Positions 50,584 to 58,994 of a DNA stretch of 64,000 bases are shown here, piece after piece. This stretch comes from CAVPTL01 sp963708725 (lineage in GTDB: Bacteria > Actinomycetota > Thermoleophilia > Gaiellales > JAICJC01): contig CAVPTL010000008.1 in the NCBI GenBank assembly GCA_963708725.1, forward strand, positions 186,001 through 250,000, read 5' to 3'. The position numbers and the translations under genes are program-made. Numbering within the stretch: position 1 is the stretch's first letter; every line of letters begins with the position of its first letter. Below the pieces are notes generated by a model. That model ran no database searches. It worked only from the letters and a program-made list of their open reading frames with translations, and was not told where the DNA came from.

Positions 50584-50677
50584 CGCTCCAGCGAACCTCG
50601 ACCAACGGGCTCCAACGGGCCCGGTTGATAAACTGCTTCGTGTCCGCACGACCTCGTCGAAAGGCAGCGACGCCGGC

Positions 50678-51997
50678 TTGATCTCGCGCTATACCCGCCC
50701 CGCAATGGGTGCCGTCTGGTCGGACGAGCGCAAGTTCCAGCGGTGGCTGGATGTCGAGATCGCAGCGATGGCCGCCTGGGCCGACCTGGATGTCGTCCCC
50801 CGAGCCGCGGTCGACGCCGTGCGCGAGCGTGCCCATGTGGATGTCCCGCGCATCAGCGCAATCGAGGATCGCACCCATCACGACGTGCTGGCCTTCACCG
50901 AGTCGGTGGCCGAGCAGGTCGCTGACTCCGAGCTGTCGCGCTGGTTTCACTACGGTCTGACATCCTCGGACGTCGGCGACACAGCCCTGGCGCTGCAGCT
51001 GCGCGACGCCGGCGACCTGATCCTCGCCGCCATCTCCGAGGTCGAGCGGGTCACCCTGCTCCGCGCCGAGGAGTTTCGCCAAACGCCGATGATCGGCCGC
51101 ACCCACGGAGTGCACGCCGAGCCCACCACCTTCGGTCTGAAACTGCTCGGCTGGGTGACGGAACTGCGCCGTCAGCGTGAGCGGCTCCGAACCGCATTCG
51201 ACGGGGTCGCCGTCGGCAAGCTCTCCGGCGCCGTGGGCGCGTATGCCAACACCGACCCTCGGGTCGAGGAAATCGCCCTCGAAGCACTCGGGCTGCACCG
51301 CGAGGATGTCGCAACCCAGGTGATTCCGCGCGATCGCCACGCCGCGCTTCTGAGCGCAATCGCCGGGGCCGGAGCAAGCCTCGAACGCTACGCCCTGGAG
51401 GTGCGCCACCTCCAGCGCACCGAGGTGCGCGAGGCGCGCGAGCCTTTTGCCAAGGGCCAAAAGGGGTCCTCGGCGATGCCACACAAGCAGAACCCGATCG
51501 TGTGCGAGCGCATTTGCGGCCTGGCCCGCGTGCTACGCGCCAACGCCATCGTGGGGTTTGAGGACATTGCGCTGTGGCACGAGCGCGACATCTCCCACTC
51601 GTCGGCCGAACGGGTGGTGCTGCCCGACTCGACCATCACACTCGATTACATGCTCGAAAAAACCCGTTGGCTGATCGAGGGACTGGTGGCGTTCCCGGAT
51701 CGCATGTTGAAGAACCTGGAGGATTCCCACGGACTCGTGTTCTCGGGTCGCGTTCTCCTGCAGCTGGTCGAGTCCGGGCTGTCGCGAGAGGCCGCGTATG
51801 AGATCGTCCAACGAAACGCGCTGGCAGCGTGGGACAACGGCTCGCAGCTTCGCGACCTGCTCGAGGCCGACCCTGACGCGGTCGCCGCGCTCGGCCCAGA
51901 GGCGCTCGACGCCGCCTTCGATCTCGACTCGTTCCTTCGTCACGTTGATCAGATTTTTGACCGCACGCTCACGACCCTCGAGGTGACCCATGTCTGA
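50678..51997 (+). CDS. purB: Adenylosuccinate lyase
   Basis: This lyase splits SAICAR and adenylosuccinate, releasing fumarate in both the IMP and AMP branches. The 439 residues start ISRYTRPAMGAVWSDERKF, and include the catalytic region TSSDVGDTALALQL, GRTHGVHAEPTTFG and the signature GSSAMPHKQNPI near residue 266. The TTG start is supported by homology at the N-terminus; no strong ribosome site is seen. The 94 nt before it, with a possible GATAAACT box, could hold an internal promoter. It overlaps purC by 8 nt. Confidence 0.96.
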   Translation: MISRYTRPAMGAVWSDERKFQRWLDVEIAAMAAWADLDVVPRAAVDAVRERAHVDVPRISAIEDRTHHDVLAFTESVAEQVADSELSRWFHYGLTSSDVGDTALALQLRDAGDLILAAISEVERVTLLRAEEFRQTPMIGRTHGVHAEPTTFGLKLLGWVTELRRQRERLRTAFDGVAVGKLSGAVGAYANTDPRVEEIALEALGLHREDVATQVIPRDRHAALLSAIAGAGASLERYALEVRHLQRTEVREAREPFAKGQKGSSAMPHKQNPIVCERICGLARVLRANAIVGFEDIALWHERDISHSSAERVVLPDSTITLDYMLEKTRWLIEGLVAFPDRMLKNLEDSHGLVFSGRVLLQLVESGLSREAAYEIVQRNALAAWDNGSQLRDLLEADPDAVAALGPEALDAAFDLDSFLRHVDQIFDRTLTTLEVTHV

Positions 51998-52901
51998 CCA
52001 GAACACACTCGCCGACCTCCACGAGGCTTCCGGCAAGGTGCGCGAAATGTACGGCTTCGGAGACCAGATGCTGATGGTCGCATCCGATCGGATGTCGGCC
52101 TTCGACGTCATCCTGCCGACACCGATCCCCAATAAGGGACGGGTGCTGACCGGGATGTCGCTGTTTTGGTTCGAACGGTTCAAGGGGGTCGTTCCAAACC
52201 ACCTGATCTCGGCCGAGCGCAAGGACTTCCCGATCCAGGCACAGAATGACCCCGACCTCGCCGGCCGGTCGATGCTCGTGCGACGGCTGACGATGATGCC
52301 GATCGAGTGCGTCGTTCGCGGCTACCTCGTCGGGTCGGGCTGGAAGGACTACCAGGCGACCGGATCGGTGTGTGGCCACGCGCTGCCGGCGGGGCTCGAG
52401 CAGGCCCAGAAGCTGCCGGAGCCGCTGTTCACCCCGGCCACGAAGGCCACAGACGGGCACGACATCAACATCGATCGCGCGACCGGGAAGATCCTGGTCG
52501 GGGACGACCGCTACGACCAGCTCGAGCGGATCTCGATCGAGCTGTATGAGGCGGCTGCCGACTACGCAGCGACGCGCGGGATCATCATCGCCGACACCAA
52601 ATTCGAGTTCGGGATCGACAACCTCACCAACGAGCTGGTGCTGGGCGACGAAGTGCTCACGCCCGACTCGTCACGATTCTGGCCGGCCGACTCCTACCAG
52701 GTCGGGACCTCGCCGCAGTCGTTCGACAAGCAATACGTGCGCGACTGGCTCGAGACGCTCGACTGGAACAAGGAAGCTCCCGGTCCCGAGATCCCCGCCG
52801 ATGTGGTCGCCGGCACCGAGCGGCGCTACGCCGAGGCCTACGACGTTCTGACCGGGGGCTCGTTTGCCGCCTACCTCTCGAGCATGGGCGTCGCACCGTG
52901 A
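51990..52901 (+). CDS. purC: SAICAR synthetase
   Basis: This ATP-dependent ligase adds aspartate to CAIR. The 303 residues match the long form: GKVREMYGFGDQMLMVASDRMSAFDVILPTPIPNKG at the start, RRLTMMPIECVVRGYLVGSGWKDY, and the signature IIIADTKFEFGID with ELVLGDEVLTPDSSRFW. It overlaps purB and purS, so translation is coupled. Confidence 0.97.
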   Translation: MSDQNTLADLHEASGKVREMYGFGDQMLMVASDRMSAFDVILPTPIPNKGRVLTGMSLFWFERFKGVVPNHLISAERKDFPIQAQNDPDLAGRSMLVRRLTMMPIECVVRGYLVGSGWKDYQATGSVCGHALPAGLEQAQKLPEPLFTPATKATDGHDINIDRATGKILVGDDRYDQLERISIELYEAAADYAATRGIIIADTKFEFGIDNLTNELVLGDEVLTPDSSRFWPADSYQVGTSPQSFDKQYVRDWLETLDWNKEAPGPEIPADVVAGTERRYAEAYDVLTGGSFAAYLSSMGVAP

Positions 52902-53149
52902 AGATCACGGTCACCGTCCGACCGCGCGACGGCATCCTCGATCCGCAAGGCGAGACGCTGCGACGATCGCTGGCGGGGCTTGGCTATGCCGCGTCGGATG
53001 TCCGCGCCGGCAAGGTATTCGACCTCGAGCTCGACGTGGACGATGCCGCGGAGGCCCGCCGGCTGGCCACCGAGATCGCCGATCGGGTCCTGGCCAACCC
53101 GCTGATCGAGCAGTACGAGATCGAGGACGTGAGCGAGGCCGTGGCGTGA
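52898..53149 (+). CDS. purS: FGAM synthetase subunit PurS
   Basis: This 83-residue ferredoxin-like subunit joins PurQ and short PurL and helps transfer ammonia. It reads MKITVTVRPRDGILDPQGETLRRSLAGLGY and ends in IEQYEIEDVSEAVA, both typical. The GTG start overlaps the purC stop and its own stop overlaps the purQ start. Confidence 0.95.
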   Translation: MKITVTVRPRDGILDPQGETLRRSLAGLGYAASDVRAGKVFDLELDVDDAAEARRLATEIADRVLANPLIEQYEIEDVSEAVA

Positions 53150-53859
53150 GCCAGACCGTCGGCATCGTCACCTGCCCCGGCGCCTGCGACGACAGAGACG
53201 CTGCGCACGCAGTCGAGCTGATGGGAGCAACGCCTGTGGCCCTCTGGCATGCCGACGCCGACCTCAAGGGTGTCGACGCCGTGCTGGTGCCGGGAGGATT
53301 CTCGTATGGCGATCACCTGCGCCCCGGAGCGATCGCAGCGCGATCGGCAATCATGTCGGCCGTCGCGCGCCATGCTGCCGACGGCGGCAGGGTGCTCGGG
53401 GTCTGCAACGGCTTCCAGGTGCTGACCGAGGCGGGACTCCTGCCCGGAGCGTTGCGACCAAACGCGACCTTGCGGTTTCGATGTCACGATGCCCTGCTGC
53501 GGGTCGAGCGCGACTCAGATTGGCTGCCCGGCATCGCCAAAGGCGCGGCACTGACGATCCCGATCAAGCATCACGACGGCTGTTTTTTCGCCTCGCCTGA
53601 CGACCTCCGTCGACTCGAGGACAACGGTCAGGTGCTGCTGCGCTACGAGCCGAATCCCAACGGCTCGGTCGACTCGATCGCCGGTGTCACCAACCTCGAG
53701 GGCAACGTCGCAGGCCTCATGCCCCACCCCGAGCACGCCGTCGATGAGCTACTCGGTTCGACCGACGGCCGGGTGCTCCTCGCGGGCCTGCTGGGACGAT
53801 CCGATCCCACCCCCGAGTTCGCAAGCATTGGCACCCCAGACGCACTGCGAGCAGTTTGA
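53146..53859 (+). CDS. purQ: FGAM synthetase glutaminase subunit PurQ
   Basis: This 237-residue class I amidotransferase releases ammonia from glutamine for PurL. The nucleophile motif GVCNGFQVLTEAGLLPGAL carries the catalytic Cys near residue 86; PGGFSYGDHLRPGAIAARS comes before, and PHPEHAVDEL near the end provides His and Glu. The start is GTG at 53146, overlapping the purS stop (GTGA). Confidence 0.96.
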   Translation: MSQTVGIVTCPGACDDRDAAHAVELMGATPVALWHADADLKGVDAVLVPGGFSYGDHLRPGAIAARSAIMSAVARHAADGGRVLGVCNGFQVLTEAGLLPGALRPNATLRFRCHDALLRVERDSDWLPGIAKGAALTIPIKHHDGCFFASPDDLRRLEDNGQVLLRYEPNPNGSVDSIAGVTNLEGNVAGLMPHPEHAVDELLGSTDGRVLLAGLLGRSDPTPEFASIGTPDALRAV

Positions 53860-56027
53860 ACGCCGTCACGCCACAGCCCCTGCACCGCAGCCTCGGTCTT
53901 ACCGACGGAGAGCTGGCGCGAATCCAGGAACTGCTCGAGCGCGACCCCAACGATTTTGAGCTCGCGGTGTTCTCGCTCTTGTGGAGTGAACACTGTGGCT
54001 ACAAACACTCGCGCCTCCTGCTGAAACGGTTGCCGAGTGAAGGCGCTGCTGTCCTCCAGGGCCCGGGCGAGAACGCCGGAGTGATCGCCGCCGGCGACGG
54101 GCTGGGAGTGGCGCTCAAAGTCGAGAGCCACAACCATCCCTCGGCGGTCGAGCCGTTTCAAGGGGCCGCTACGGGAGTGGGTGGCATCCTCCGCGACATC
54201 TTTGCGATGGGCGCCCGGCCGATCGCGATCCTCGACTCGCTGCGTTTCGGCGAGCTCGAGGCTGACGGCCAGAAGCGGCTGTTCCAGGGCGTCGTCACCG
54301 GCGTCGGCCACTACGGAAACTGCGTCGGTGTGGCAAACGTCGGCGGCGAGGTGGTGTTCGACGAACCGTACGAGCACAACTGTCTGGTCAACGCGATGTG
54401 CGTCGGTGTGCTGCCGGTCGAGCGGATTCAGTCGGCTGCCGCCGCGGGCGCCGGCAACCTGGTCGTGCTCTACGGGGCGCGCACCGGCCGCGACGGGATC
54501 GGCGGCGCCAGCGTGCTTGCCTCCCAGGGATTCGACGAGAGCTCGGGCGCCAAGCGGCCCTCGGTGCAGATCGGCGATCCGTTCACCGGCAAGAAGCTGA
54601 TCGAGTGCACGCTTGCCCTGCTCGACGCCGACCTCGTCGTGTCGCTCCAGGATCTGGGCGCCGCGGGCCTGGCTTCGTCGACCGCTGAGATGGCCTCCTC
54701 CGGTGGCGTTGGCCTCGACATCGATCTGGGCCGTGTGCCGCTCCGCGAACCGGACATGGAGCCGTTCGAGATCATGATCTCCGAGTCGCAGGAGCGGATG
54801 GCAGCAATCGTCGCGCCCGACCGCTGGGCAGAAGTCGAGGCCCTTTGCACCCACTGGGATCTCGACGCCACGGTGATCGGCGAGGTTACCGACCGCGGGC
54901 GGCTGCGCGCGTTTCACCACGGCGTCGAAGTTGGTGACATCCCCGTCTCCACGCTGGTCGAGGACTGTCCACGGTACCCACTGGCTCCGAAGCGGCCCGC
55001 CCGGCTACGCGACCAGCCGATCGACCCGCCCGAACCGCCGGCCGACCCGAGCGCGGCGCTGCGGACGCTTCTGAGCTCGCCAAATATCGCAAGCCGCCGC
55101 TGGATCACGCGTCAGTACGACCAGCTGGTCGGGTCGGGCACCGTGGTTCGCCCCGGCGGCGACGCCGGAGTTGTGCGCCTGACCCCATCGCGCCGCGCGA
55201 TCGCGATTGCACTCGACGGTAACGGGCGCCGCACCTGGCTCGATCCCCGCCGCGGCGGCGCCGCGGCGGTGTGCGAGGCGGCACGAAACGTCGCCTGCAC
55301 CGGTGCTCGGCCGGCTGCAGTCACCAACTGCCTGAACTTTGGTAATCCCGAGACACCGGACGTCGCCTACGAACTGGGCGAGGCGATCGAAGGCATCGCG
55401 CTGGCGTGCGAGGCGCTTGCACTCCCGGTGGTCTCGGGCAACGTCTCGCTCTATAACGAGCACATGGGACGCCCGATCTATCCCACGCCTGTGGTCGGCG
55501 TGGTGGGCCTGCTCGAGGACGCCGAGCTTGCGGTCACCGCAGGATTCCGCGCGGATGGCGATGTCGTGTTCGTGGCGGGCCGCGGCACCACCGCGATCGA
55601 TGGCTCCGAGTACCAGAAGGTCGTGCTGGGTAGGGTCGAGGGCCGCATTCCCGAGCCTGACCTGGCGAATGAGCGGCGCCTACACGAGTTCCTGGCCGCG
55701 GCCGCACAGGCACGACTGCTGGCCAGCGCCCACGACGTCTCCGACGGCGGCCTGGCCATCTGCCTCGCCGAATCGGCGATCGCCGGCGGTATCGGCGTGA
55801 CGGCCAAGACCGGTGATCTGTTCGGCGAGGGCGAAGGTCGAGCGGTGATCTCGGTGGCTCCGGACGCCGTCGAGCGGGTGATCTCGCTGGGCGAAGAGGT
55901 CGGCTTGGAACAGATCGGAACGGTGGGTGGCGACCTGATCAGCGTGGGTGAGGCACAATTGACCTTGAGCGAGGCGACAGAGCTCTACGCCTCGACGATT
56001 CCCGATGCGATGGGAGACCCTGAGTAA
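53856..56027 (+). CDS. purL: FGAM synthetase large subunit, short PurL
   Basis: This ATP-dependent enzyme makes formylglycinamidine ribotide. The 723 residues are the short form that works with PurS and PurQ. Visible motifs are SLLWSEHCGYKHSR (near 33), KVESHNHPSAVEPFQGAATGVGGILRDIF (near 88), LGAAGLASSTAEMASSGGVGLDIDL and NCLNFGNPETPDVAYEL. The TTG start overlaps the purQ stop. purF follows 2 nt later. Confidence 0.97.
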   Translation: MNAVTPQPLHRSLGLTDGELARIQELLERDPNDFELAVFSLLWSEHCGYKHSRLLLKRLPSEGAAVLQGPGENAGVIAAGDGLGVALKVESHNHPSAVEPFQGAATGVGGILRDIFAMGARPIAILDSLRFGELEADGQKRLFQGVVTGVGHYGNCVGVANVGGEVVFDEPYEHNCLVNAMCVGVLPVERIQSAAAAGAGNLVVLYGARTGRDGIGGASVLASQGFDESSGAKRPSVQIGDPFTGKKLIECTLALLDADLVVSLQDLGAAGLASSTAEMASSGGVGLDIDLGRVPLREPDMEPFEIMISESQERMAAIVAPDRWAEVEALCTHWDLDATVIGEVTDRGRLRAFHHGVEVGDIPVSTLVEDCPRYPLAPKRPARLRDQPIDPPEPPADPSAALRTLLSSPNIASRRWITRQYDQLVGSGTVVRPGGDAGVVRLTPSRRAIAIALDGNGRRTWLDPRRGGAAAVCEAARNVACTGARPAAVTNCLNFGNPETPDVAYELGEAIEGIALACEALALPVVSGNVSLYNEHMGRPIYPTPVVGVVGLLEDAELAVTAGFRADGDVVFVAGRGTTAIDGSEYQKVVLGRVEGRIPEPDLANERRLHEFLAAAAQARLLASAHDVSDGGLAICLAESAIAGGIGVTAKTGDLFGEGEGRAVISVAPDAVERVISLGEEVGLEQIGTVGGDLISVGEAQLTLSEATELYASTIPDAMGDPE

Positions 56028-56029
56028 GC

Positions 56030-57445
56030 ATGTGCGGAGTCTTTGGCATTTACGATCCCGCCGGCGCCCCTGACCGCGACGTCGCGCGCCTGACGTTCTT
56101 TGGTCTGTATGCGCTTCAGCACCGCGGCCAGGAGTCTGCCGGAATCGCCGTCTCCGATGGCACCCGAGTGACCGCGATGAAGGACATGGGACTCGTCAGC
56201 CAGGTGTTCGACGAGCCCAAGCTGTCGGGCCTTCCCGGCCGCATGGCGATCGGCCATGCCCGCTATTCCACAACCGGGTCGACGGTGTGGCAAAACGCGC
56301 AGCCGGTGGTACGTCACGGCAACGGTCACACGATCGCGCTCGGACACAACGGCAACCTCACGAACACCACCGCACTGCGCGACCAGCTCGCATCCGACGG
56401 GGTGCGCCTGCACTCCAGCTCCGACACCGAAGCCATCGCCGCGCTGATCGCCCAGCACCCCTCGGGAGATCTCGAGGAGTCGATCGCCGCGACGATGGGC
56501 AAGATCGAAGGAGCGTTCGCCGCAGTCGTGCTGACCGAAACCGCAATCGCCGGTTTTCGCGACCCCGACGGCATCCGGCCACTGGTGGTCGGCCACCTCG
56601 ACGACGCATGGGTATTGGCCTCCGAGACCTGTGCGCTCGACCTGATCGGAGCGACCTTCGATCGCGAGCTGGGCCCCGGAGAACTCGTGGTAATCGATGA
56701 GGACGGGCCGCACTACCGCCAGGCCGTCGAGCGGCGCAGCGGCGCCCTCTGCATCTTTGAGTACATCTACTTCGCCCGACCCGACTCGTCGATGCAAGGC
56801 GAGGTGCTGCACGACGTCCGCCGCAAGATGGGCGAGCGGCTCGCGGCCGAGGCGCCCGTCGACGCCGACGTCGTCATCGGCGTACCCGACTCGGGCACTC
56901 CTGCTGCGGTTGGATTTGCCAACGCCAGCGGCATCCCGTTCGGCGAAGGACTCGTCAAGAATCGCTATGTCGGGCGCACCTTCATCCAGCCGGACCAGGA
57001 GCTGCGCGAGCGGGGGGTGCGGCTCAAGTTCAACGTGCTGCGCTCGGTGCTCGAGGGAAAACGGGTCGTGGTCGTCGACGACTCGATCGTGCGAGGTTCG
57101 ACCACCCGCAAGCTGGTCGCGATGCTGTTTGATGCCGGCGCGCTCGAAGTGCATCTGCGGATCTCGTCGCCGCCGATCATCTCGCCGTGCTTCTACGGCA
57201 TCGACATGGCCGACCAGGACCAGCTGATCGCCGCGGGCCGAGAGGTCGAGCAGATCAGGGAGAAACTGGGAGCGACGAGCCTCGCCTATCTCTCACTCGA
57301 TGGGCTCCAGTCCGCCGCGGGCCAGCCGGCATCGCGATTCTGCCGTGCCTGTTTGACCGGCGACTATCCGACCGAGATCCCAGCCGACGTGCGGCTGGCA
57401 AAGTTGCGGTTCGAAGCGCGACCGGTCGCGGTGGAAATCCGATGA
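56030..57445 (+). CDS. purF: Amidophosphoribosyltransferase
   Basis: The first committed enzyme of purine synthesis turns PRPP and glutamine into phosphoribosylamine. The 471 residues have Cys2 directly after Met (MCGVFGIYDPAG), so no propeptide is removed. GLYALQHRGQESAGIAV and GHNGNL complete the glutaminase site. The PRPP loop VVVVDDSIVRGSTTRKLVAML is near residue 346. Cys residues near the C-terminus (SPCFYG, FCRACLTGDYP) fit the [4Fe-4S] form known from Bacillus. Its stop overlaps purM (ATGA). Confidence 0.97.
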   Translation: MCGVFGIYDPAGAPDRDVARLTFFGLYALQHRGQESAGIAVSDGTRVTAMKDMGLVSQVFDEPKLSGLPGRMAIGHARYSTTGSTVWQNAQPVVRHGNGHTIALGHNGNLTNTTALRDQLASDGVRLHSSSDTEAIAALIAQHPSGDLEESIAATMGKIEGAFAAVVLTETAIAGFRDPDGIRPLVVGHLDDAWVLASETCALDLIGATFDRELGPGELVVIDEDGPHYRQAVERRSGALCIFEYIYFARPDSSMQGEVLHDVRRKMGERLAAEAPVDADVVIGVPDSGTPAAVGFANASGIPFGEGLVKNRYVGRTFIQPDQELRERGVRLKFNVLRSVLEGKRVVVVDDSIVRGSTTRKLVAMLFDAGALEVHLRISSPPIISPCFYGIDMADQDQLIAAGREVEQIREKLGATSLAYLSLDGLQSAAGQPASRFCRACLTGDYPTEIPADVRLAKLRFEARPVAVEIR

Positions 57446-58468
57446 CCGACCCCGAACCGCTCACCTACGCCGAGGCGGGGGTGAGCCTCGAAGCTGCCGA
57501 CGCGGTGGTCCAGCGAATCCGAAACGCGGTGACCTCCACGCACTCGCGCGAAGTATTTGCAAACCACGGCGGTTTCGCCGGCCTGTACGCACCGAGCGTG
57601 GGCGACCCCCTGATCTCGGCTGGATGCGACGGTGTCGGGACAAAGGTGCTGCTGGGCGTCGCTGCCGGTCGACTGCACGGGCTCGGCATCGATCTGGTCG
57701 CAATGAGCGTCAACGACGTGATCACGAGCGGTGGCCGTCCGGCGTTCTTCCTGGATGTGATCACCTGCGGCCGGATTGACCCGGACACCATCGCAGAGCT
57801 GGTCGAAGGCATCGCCGATGGATGCCGTCAGGCCGGATGCGCACTGCTCGGAGGTGAGACCGCGGAACATCCCGACATGATGCGGCCCGATGATCTGGAT
57901 CATGGCGGGATTCTGCGTCGCGTTGTCGGAGCGGCGCGAACTCGTCTCGGGTGCTCGCATCGAGACCGGCGACGCGGTGATCGCACTGCCCTCGAGCGGG
58001 CCCCATTCCAACGGGTACTCGCTGATCCGGCGGCTACTCGCGCGTGCCAACATCGACCTCGACTCGACTCCTCCCGAGCTCGGCGGGACGTCGGTCGCCG
58101 AGGCGCTTCTGGAACCCACCCGCATCTACGCCCGCCCGGTGAATGAGCTCACGCGCACGGTGGATGTGCGCGCGATGGCCCACATCACCGGTGGGGGCGT
58201 CACAGGCAACCTCACGCGCCAGTTCCCCGACGGTCTCGGCGCCCGCCTGAACCTGGACTCGTGGGTGCGCCCACCCGTGTTCGACTGGATCGCCGGGCTT
58301 GGAGTCGAGGAGGACGAGATGCGATCGGTGTTCAACCTCGGCGTCGGATATGTTGCCGTCGTCGAGCCGGAGTCTGTCCCCGCGGCGCTCAAAGCACTCG
58401 AGCGGGGCGGCTGCCCCGGTTGGCTCGCCGGCGAGGTCACAGAGACGCCCGGGGTTGAGCTGCGCTGA
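57442..58468 (+). pseudogene. purM: Phosphoribosylformylglycinamidine cyclo-ligase, single-base frameshift
   Basis: PurM closes the imidazole ring to form AIR. Frame 1 (57442-57900) codes for EPLTYAEAGVSLEAADAVVQ, CDGVGTKVLLG and GGETAEHPDMMRPDDLD. The rest (57902-58468) codes for MAGFCVALSERRELVSGARI, ALPSSGPHSNGYSLIRRLL and AHITGGGVTGNLTRQFP. Removing the C at 57901 restores a full 341-residue PurM, with no other defect. There is no slippery sequence. In an otherwise intact operon for an essential pathway, a sequencing or assembly error is most likely; a recent mutation is also possible. Confidence 0.9.
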
Positions 58469-58992
58469 AGATCGGCGTCCTGATCTCGGGCAACGGCACC
58501 AACCTGCAGGCACTGATCGATGCCGGAGATATCGAGATCGCGTGTGTCGTCTCCAGCAAGGCCGGGGTACCGGGCATCCAGCGGGCCGAACGGGCGGCGC
58601 TACCGGTGCTCGTGTCCGCCGACGAGGAGGAGACCGCCACATTCCTCGAACGCCATCAGGTCGAACTTGTTGTGCTCGCGGGCTACATGAAGATCCTCTC
58701 GACCGGCTTCCTCGGCCGGTTTGCGCGCGGGGCAATCAACATTCACCCGTCACTGCTGCCGTCGTTCCCCGGCCGCACCGCGATCGCTGATGCCCTCGTC
58801 CACGGAGTGCGGGTCACGGGAGTCACCGTGCACCAGGTCGACGCCGGAGTGGACACCGGGCCTATCCTGCTGCAGGAGGCCGTGGCGGTTCCGTATGATG
58901 ACGACGCCTTGGCTCTCGAGGATCGCATCCACGAAGTTGAGCACCGGCTGATCGTGCAGGCGGTGCGGGACATCCGAACGCAGGGACGGTGA
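58465..58992 (+). CDS. purN: GAR formyltransferase, apparent CTG start
   Basis: This enzyme transfers a formyl group from 10-formyl-THF to GAR. The 175 residues read KIGVLISGNGTNLQALIDAG at the start, with the catalytic part INIHPSLLPSFPGRTAIADAL (Asn, His) and VHQVDAGVDTGPIL (Asp). The frame has a stop at 58456; between it and the conserved KIGVLISGNG the only start-like codon is CTG 58465, which overlaps the purM stop as CTGA. GTGA and ATGA overlaps of the same kind occur elsewhere in this operon. The first ATG (58687) would remove the N-terminal half. Confidence 0.92.
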   Translation: MKIGVLISGNGTNLQALIDAGDIEIACVVSSKAGVPGIQRAERAALPVLVSADEEETATFLERHQVELVVLAGYMKILSTGFLGRFARGAINIHPSLLPSFPGRTAIADALVHGVRVTGVTVHQVDAGVDTGPILLQEAVAVPYDDDALALEDRIHEVEHRLIVQAVRDIRTQGR

Positions 58993-58994
58993 CA

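Noticed and set aside
57895..57910. Programmed ribosomal frameshift in purM
   Set aside because: There is no slippery heptamer, no stop or rare codon at the shift and no strong downstream hairpin. Error or mutation is more economical.
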